Shown: positions 17,502 through 19,908 of the stretch, one piece after another
Numbering within the stretch: position 1 is the stretch's first letter
How the letters are laid out: every line of letters starts with the position of its first letter
Source of the DNA: Alphaproteobacteria bacterium
GTDB lineage: Bacteria > Pseudomonadota > Alphaproteobacteria > UBA828
Direction: 5' to 3'
Assembly (NCBI GenBank): GCA_030604165.1
Contig: JAUVWK010000009.1
Location: forward strand, 1 to 19,908
DNA length: 19,908 nt
The notes under the pieces: generated by a model
The model's input: only the letters and a program-made list of their open reading frames with translations
Told to the model about the DNA's origin: nothing
Database searches by the model: none
Program-made: the position numbers and the translations under genes

Positions 17502-17518
17502 TTTTCAAATACGGAAAA
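17502..17518. promoter_or_regulatory. second operator, upstream of the S24 repressor start
   Basis: TTTTC-AAATACG-GAAAA has the same arms and the same seven-base spacing as the core of the first operator (TTTTC-GTAAATC-GAAAA at 17444-17460). The two centres are 58 bases apart. It ends eight bases before the repressor ATG, so binding could give autoregulation. Confidence 0.6.
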
Positions 17519-17526
17519 TTCAGCCC

Positions 17527-18174
17527 ATGTCCAACCGAATCAGGCATTGGCGGCACCGCGATGGCCTCACGCTCGAGCAGCTCGCCGAGCGGACCAGATT
17601 GTCCGTGGGGACGGTGAGCAAGCTTGAATCCGGCAAAATGAAGCTGACCCAGGACTACATGACCCAGCTCTCGCCGGCGCTCCGCTGCGCGCCGGCCGAG
17701 CTGCTGCCGCTGATCGATCTGCCCAGCCACCTACGCCAGGCTCCGTCCGGCGTATCGGACGAGTTCACCCTCATCCCGGTGCGCGACGTTCGGGCCGCCG
17801 CCGGGGCCGGCGCGGTCGTGGACAACGAGGTTGAAATTCACCGGGTCGCCTTCCGGCGGGAATGGTTGCGCAGCGTGACCGCGGCGACGCCGGAACAACT
17901 CACGGTCATTCAGGTGGACGGTGATTCCATGTGGCCGACGCTCAACGATGGCGATCACGTGCTCGTGGATACCACGCAGCAAAGCATCGGTCGGGATGGT
18001 CTCTACGTGCTTCGATCAGGTGACGAAGTTCAAGTGAAGCGGGTGCAAATCGCTCCGGAATCGGGCTTGCTGACGATCTTGAGCGACAACGCGGCCTACC
18101 GCAGTCACGACGGCGTCGATCCCCGAAAAATCTCTGTTCGCGGCCGCGTAATCTGGGTCGGGAGAAGGGTTTGA
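17527..18174 (+). CDS. S24-family HTH repressor (LexA/CI-like)
   Basis: A 215-residue phage-type repressor. Residues 1-65 form an XRE/Cro-like HTH (RDGLTLEQLAERTRLSVGTVSKLESGKMKL). Residues 75-215 form an S24 peptidase domain with catalytic serine S134 in VDGDSMWPTLNDGD and catalytic lysine K171 in VQVKRVQ. The AAAGAG stretch at 90-95 is a plausible Ala-Gly self-cleavage site, so RecA-stimulated cleavage after DNA damage is likely. The ATG used lies just after the second operator; an earlier in-frame ATG (17491) would place that operator inside the gene. The ribosome binding site is weak (GGAAAA). The next gene starts within its stop codon, so its expression is tied to the repressor's. Confidence 0.92.
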   Translation: MSNRIRHWRHRDGLTLEQLAERTRLSVGTVSKLESGKMKLTQDYMTQLSPALRCAPAELLPLIDLPSHLRQAPSGVSDEFTLIPVRDVRAAAGAGAVVDNEVEIHRVAFRREWLRSVTAATPEQLTVIQVDGDSMWPTLNDGDHVLVDTTQQSIGRDGLYVLRSGDEVQVKRVQIAPESGLLTILSDNAAYRSHDGVDPRKISVRGRVIWVGRRV

Positions 18175-18695
18175 GATTTGCCTTGCTGGCCGTGGCCGGC
18201 TGGCTTTTGGTTCTGCCGGCAGCCGCGGAGACACCGACGTTTCTCGAATCGGCCGGCGATTGGCAGCTGCGATGTTGGACCGACGCCACGGCGAAGTCCG
18301 AACAGTGCAATCTCTTCACCGTCGGGCAGTACGACGCCGGCGCCGGCACGACCGAGGTCTTGATCGGCGTCGCCGAAACGGCCACCAACGACTTTCTGGT
18401 ACTATTCGGGCCGACCGATGAATTAATCGACCGCTTCGCGCCCCTAATGCTGCGCGTCGATCGGCGCCCGGAGCATGTTCTCCATGGACCGCACAACCTT
18501 GACCGTGCCTCTTGGCACGGAGCCGCCGCCGACAAACTGGTTCACGAATTTATCGGTGGCCGTGCCGCTGTCATCCGCTTTGCAGCCGCGCAAGCAGGCC
18601 GCGCACGCGCGGTGCATTTTTCGTTGATGGGCTTCACCAAGGCCTTCAACCTTTACCGCCGCTACATCCGCGACAGGCAGTTGCTGGCGCGCTAA
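18171..18695 (+). CDS. secreted IalB-like protein
   Basis: A 174-residue product with a clear signal peptide (MRFALLAVAGWLLVLPAAA, cleavage expected near residue 19). After it come GDWQLRC...EQCNLF with C35 and C46, which may form a disulfide, and a C-terminal VHFSLMGFTKAFNLYRRY. These match the pattern of invasion-associated locus B (IalB) periplasmic proteins, whose typical ending is a SLKGF-x-x-AF motif. The middle is divergent, so the family call is moderate. The start is TTG overlapping the repressor stop codon as TTGA, supported by GGAGAAGG just upstream and by the signal peptide beginning exactly there. Co-translation with a repressor gene is unusual for this family. Confidence 0.75.
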   Translation: MRFALLAVAGWLLVLPAAAETPTFLESAGDWQLRCWTDATAKSEQCNLFTVGQYDAGAGTTEVLIGVAETATNDFLVLFGPTDELIDRFAPLMLRVDRRPEHVLHGPHNLDRASWHGAAADKLVHEFIGGRAAVIRFAAAQAGRARAVHFSLMGFTKAFNLYRRYIRDRQLLAR

Positions 18696-18744
18696 ACAGC
18701 GACCGCCCCATGTGCTTGGGTTCGAGCCCACGCGCGGCGTGCGG

Positions 18745-19902
18745 TTACGGGTAGGCCTTGAACTGTTTGCTGAGAGTCAGGCCTTGCCTCTGGTAGGACG
18801 AGCCGATCGTCACGCCATACACCTTGTCGGATATATCGGTGAGCCGCTCATAAACCAGCCGGCCGATCAGCTGGCCATCTTCGATCACGAACGGAACCTC
18901 ATGGGAGCGAACCTCGAGCACCGCTCGGGTGCCCGCGCCACCGCTCGCGGCATGGCCGAAGCCGGGGTCGAAAAAGCCGGCATAATGCACCCGAAATTCG
19001 CCTACGAGCGTATCGTAGGCGACCATTTCCGCGGCATGATCCGGCGGAATCGTCACCGCCTCCTTCGACGATAAAATATAGAAATCGTCCGGATTAAGAA
19101 TGATCGCGTCGTTTGGCGCATCGTATATCGGTTCCCAAAATTCGAGCGGCTCGTAAAACCCGACCTTGTCCACGTCGATCAGGCCCGTATGTTTCTTGGC
19201 CTTGAAGCCGATCAAGCGGGACTCGGCGGTTTGCCGCAGATCGACGGTGAGCGGCAGACCGCTCGACAAGTCCTCGCCATCTAACGAGCGATCGATCAGT
19301 CCGACTTGCGCGTGCAAATGGCGCAGCTCGGCGTCGCCATAGGCGGCCGTTCCGCGCCGCAGACGCAGCTGATTTAGCCGCGAGCCCTGGCGGACCACGA
19401 CGCTATAGGCTCGGGGCGAAATTTCGGCGTAAAGCGGCCCCTCATAGCCGCTCACGACGCGCTCGAACTCCACCGCGTAATCGGTTATCAGGCGGGTAAA
19501 AATATCGAGCCGGCCGGTCGAGCTTTTCGGGTTTGCCAGGGCCGAGGTACCCTCGCTGAGTGCCAGCCGCTCCACGAGCGGCACGATGTAAACGCAGCCC
19601 TTCTCCAACACCGCACCACCGGTCAAATCGAACTGGTGCATTCCCAACTCATCGATTTTCCGCTGCACGGTGTGCGCCTCGCCCGGCAGGAAGCTGGCGC
19701 GCACGCGATACGCCACCGGGCCGAGCCGCAAATCCAGACTCGCCGGTTGCAGTTGGGTGTCGGGGATTTCGGCGCTCGCCTGGATCTCGCCGGTTCGGAT
19801 CAGCGCCTTGACGTGCTGATACGGCAATATGCCGGTCGAGTGCCGCGAGCGCGGCATCTCCCCAGCATCGGCCGTCGCTACCGAACTGACATTGCCGACC
19901 AT
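18745..19902 (-). CDS. dcd: 2'-deoxycytidine 5'-triphosphate deaminase, long form
   Basis: A product of 385 residues as read here, with the long, internally duplicated dCTP deaminase/dUTPase fold known from alphaproteobacteria. The enzyme converts dCTP to dUTP for thymidylate synthesis. The substrate-binding motif NPKSSTGRLDIFTRLITD is in the first half. The second half has the trimer-interface and active-site segment HYAGFFDPGFGH. N-terminal GILPYQHVKALI and QPASLDLRLG are also typical. The first ATG is six bases from the window end and no stop precedes it, so the true start may lie outside; an ATG at 19857 (MPRSRHSTG) is closer to usual family starts. It converges with the IalB-like gene across 49 bases. 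Confidence 0.93.
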   Translation of the reverse strand: MVGNVSSVATADAGEMPRSRHSTGILPYQHVKALIRTGEIQASAEIPDTQLQPASLDLRLGPVAYRVRASFLPGEAHTVQRKIDELGMHQFDLTGGAVLEKGCVYIVPLVERLALSEGTSALANPKSSTGRLDIFTRLITDYAVEFERVVSGYEGPLYAEISPRAYSVVVRQGSRLNQLRLRRGTAAYGDAELRHLHAQVGLIDRSLDGEDLSSGLPLTVDLRQTAESRLIGFKAKKHTGLIDVDKVGFYEPLEFWEPIYDAPNDAIILNPDDFYILSSKEAVTIPPDHAAEMVAYDTLVGEFRVHYAGFFDPGFGHAASGGAGTRAVLEVRSHEVPFVIEDGQLIGRLVYERLTDISDKVYGVTIGSSYQRQGLTLSKQFKAYP

Positions 19903-19908
19903 CGTTAC

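Larger units (their letters stand above)
14412..18174. mobile_element. decayed prophage or phage-derived island
   Basis: Phage-type genes cluster here. A terminase pair and a DUF6362-like protein with its small partner are all on the minus strand. A divergent S24 repressor stands at the right end. The left edge is a sharp junction with the DsbA-family fragment. The right edge is not defined. No integrase, portal, capsid or tail gene and no flanking direct repeat were recognised. A plus-strand aldolase lies inside, so the island is either composite or carries a passenger. Confidence 0.6.

Noticed and set aside
17278..17526. N-terminal extension of the S24 repressor to 17278 or 17491.
   Set aside because: The extension would translate the poly-C tract and both operators; the HTH domain begins naturally at the 17527 start.
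18716..18745. A tRNA T-arm-like sequence (GGGTTCGAGCCC), considered as a tRNA 3' end or an attachment site.
   Set aside because: The stem pairs over only four bases with a six-base loop, no acceptor stem or CCA follows, and no matching copy was seen elsewhere in the window.

Overview
The window is chromosomal DNA from a GC-rich bacterium, most likely an alphaproteobacterium of the Rhodospirillales type. The evidence is the glnB-glnA pair, the long two-domain form of dCTP deaminase, a SUF operon headed by an Rrf2-type regulator, an acetoacetyl-CoA synthetase, a CtrA-like TTAA-N7-TTAAC site and GC-biased codons. No 16S gene is present, so the placement is inference.

Layout. Positions 80-157 hold tRNA-His (minus strand), followed by a minus-strand PLP aminotransferase (256-1428). 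A divergent 327-base gap with a good sigma-54-like promoter leads into glnB and glnA (1756-3592, plus strand), the nitrogen-status sensor and its main target enzyme. Then come three small minus-strand genes: a 68-residue unknown protein with a CtrA-like site upstream, and two membrane proteins. One of these is a full DUF454/YbaN protein and the other looks like a copy of only its C-terminal half. From 11797 down to 5038 runs one compact minus-strand operon: Rrf2 regulator, sufB, sufC, sufD, sufS, sufU, sufT, sufA. It encodes a complete SUF iron-sulfur cluster assembly machine. The last part is tightly packed, with stop/start overlaps of one to four bases. An acetoacetyl-CoA synthetase (12034-13986, plus) is transcribed divergently and carries a sharp AT-rich patch of about 65 bases.

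Accessory region, about 14.1-18.7 kb. A short unknown gene is followed by what looks like the first 15 codons of a DsbA/HCCA-isomerase-family gene. That fragment is cut off by a truncated phage terminase large subunit on the other strand. A Cys/His-Gly-Gly protein (probable small terminase subunit) overlaps the terminase. Further right are a DUF6362-like phage protein and a 69-residue partner, then a divergent S24-type (LexA/CI-like) repressor. A class II aldolase sits between the two groups of phage genes on the opposite strand. The repressor has its catalytic Ser and Lys and an Ala-Gly cleavage region. Promoter-like sequences facing the phage genes overlap inverted repeats, two of which share the pattern TTTTC-N7-GAAAA. 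The control circuit therefore looks intact although the terminase is broken. A secreted IalB-like protein starts with TTG inside the repressor's stop codon, so the two are probably co-translated. The window closes with a convergent dCTP deaminase gene whose 5' end is at the window edge.

The best candidate for something not described before is this decayed prophage island: a repressor coupled to a secreted protein, with operators kept in front of remnant packaging genes. No integrase, transposase, CRISPR array or rRNA was seen.
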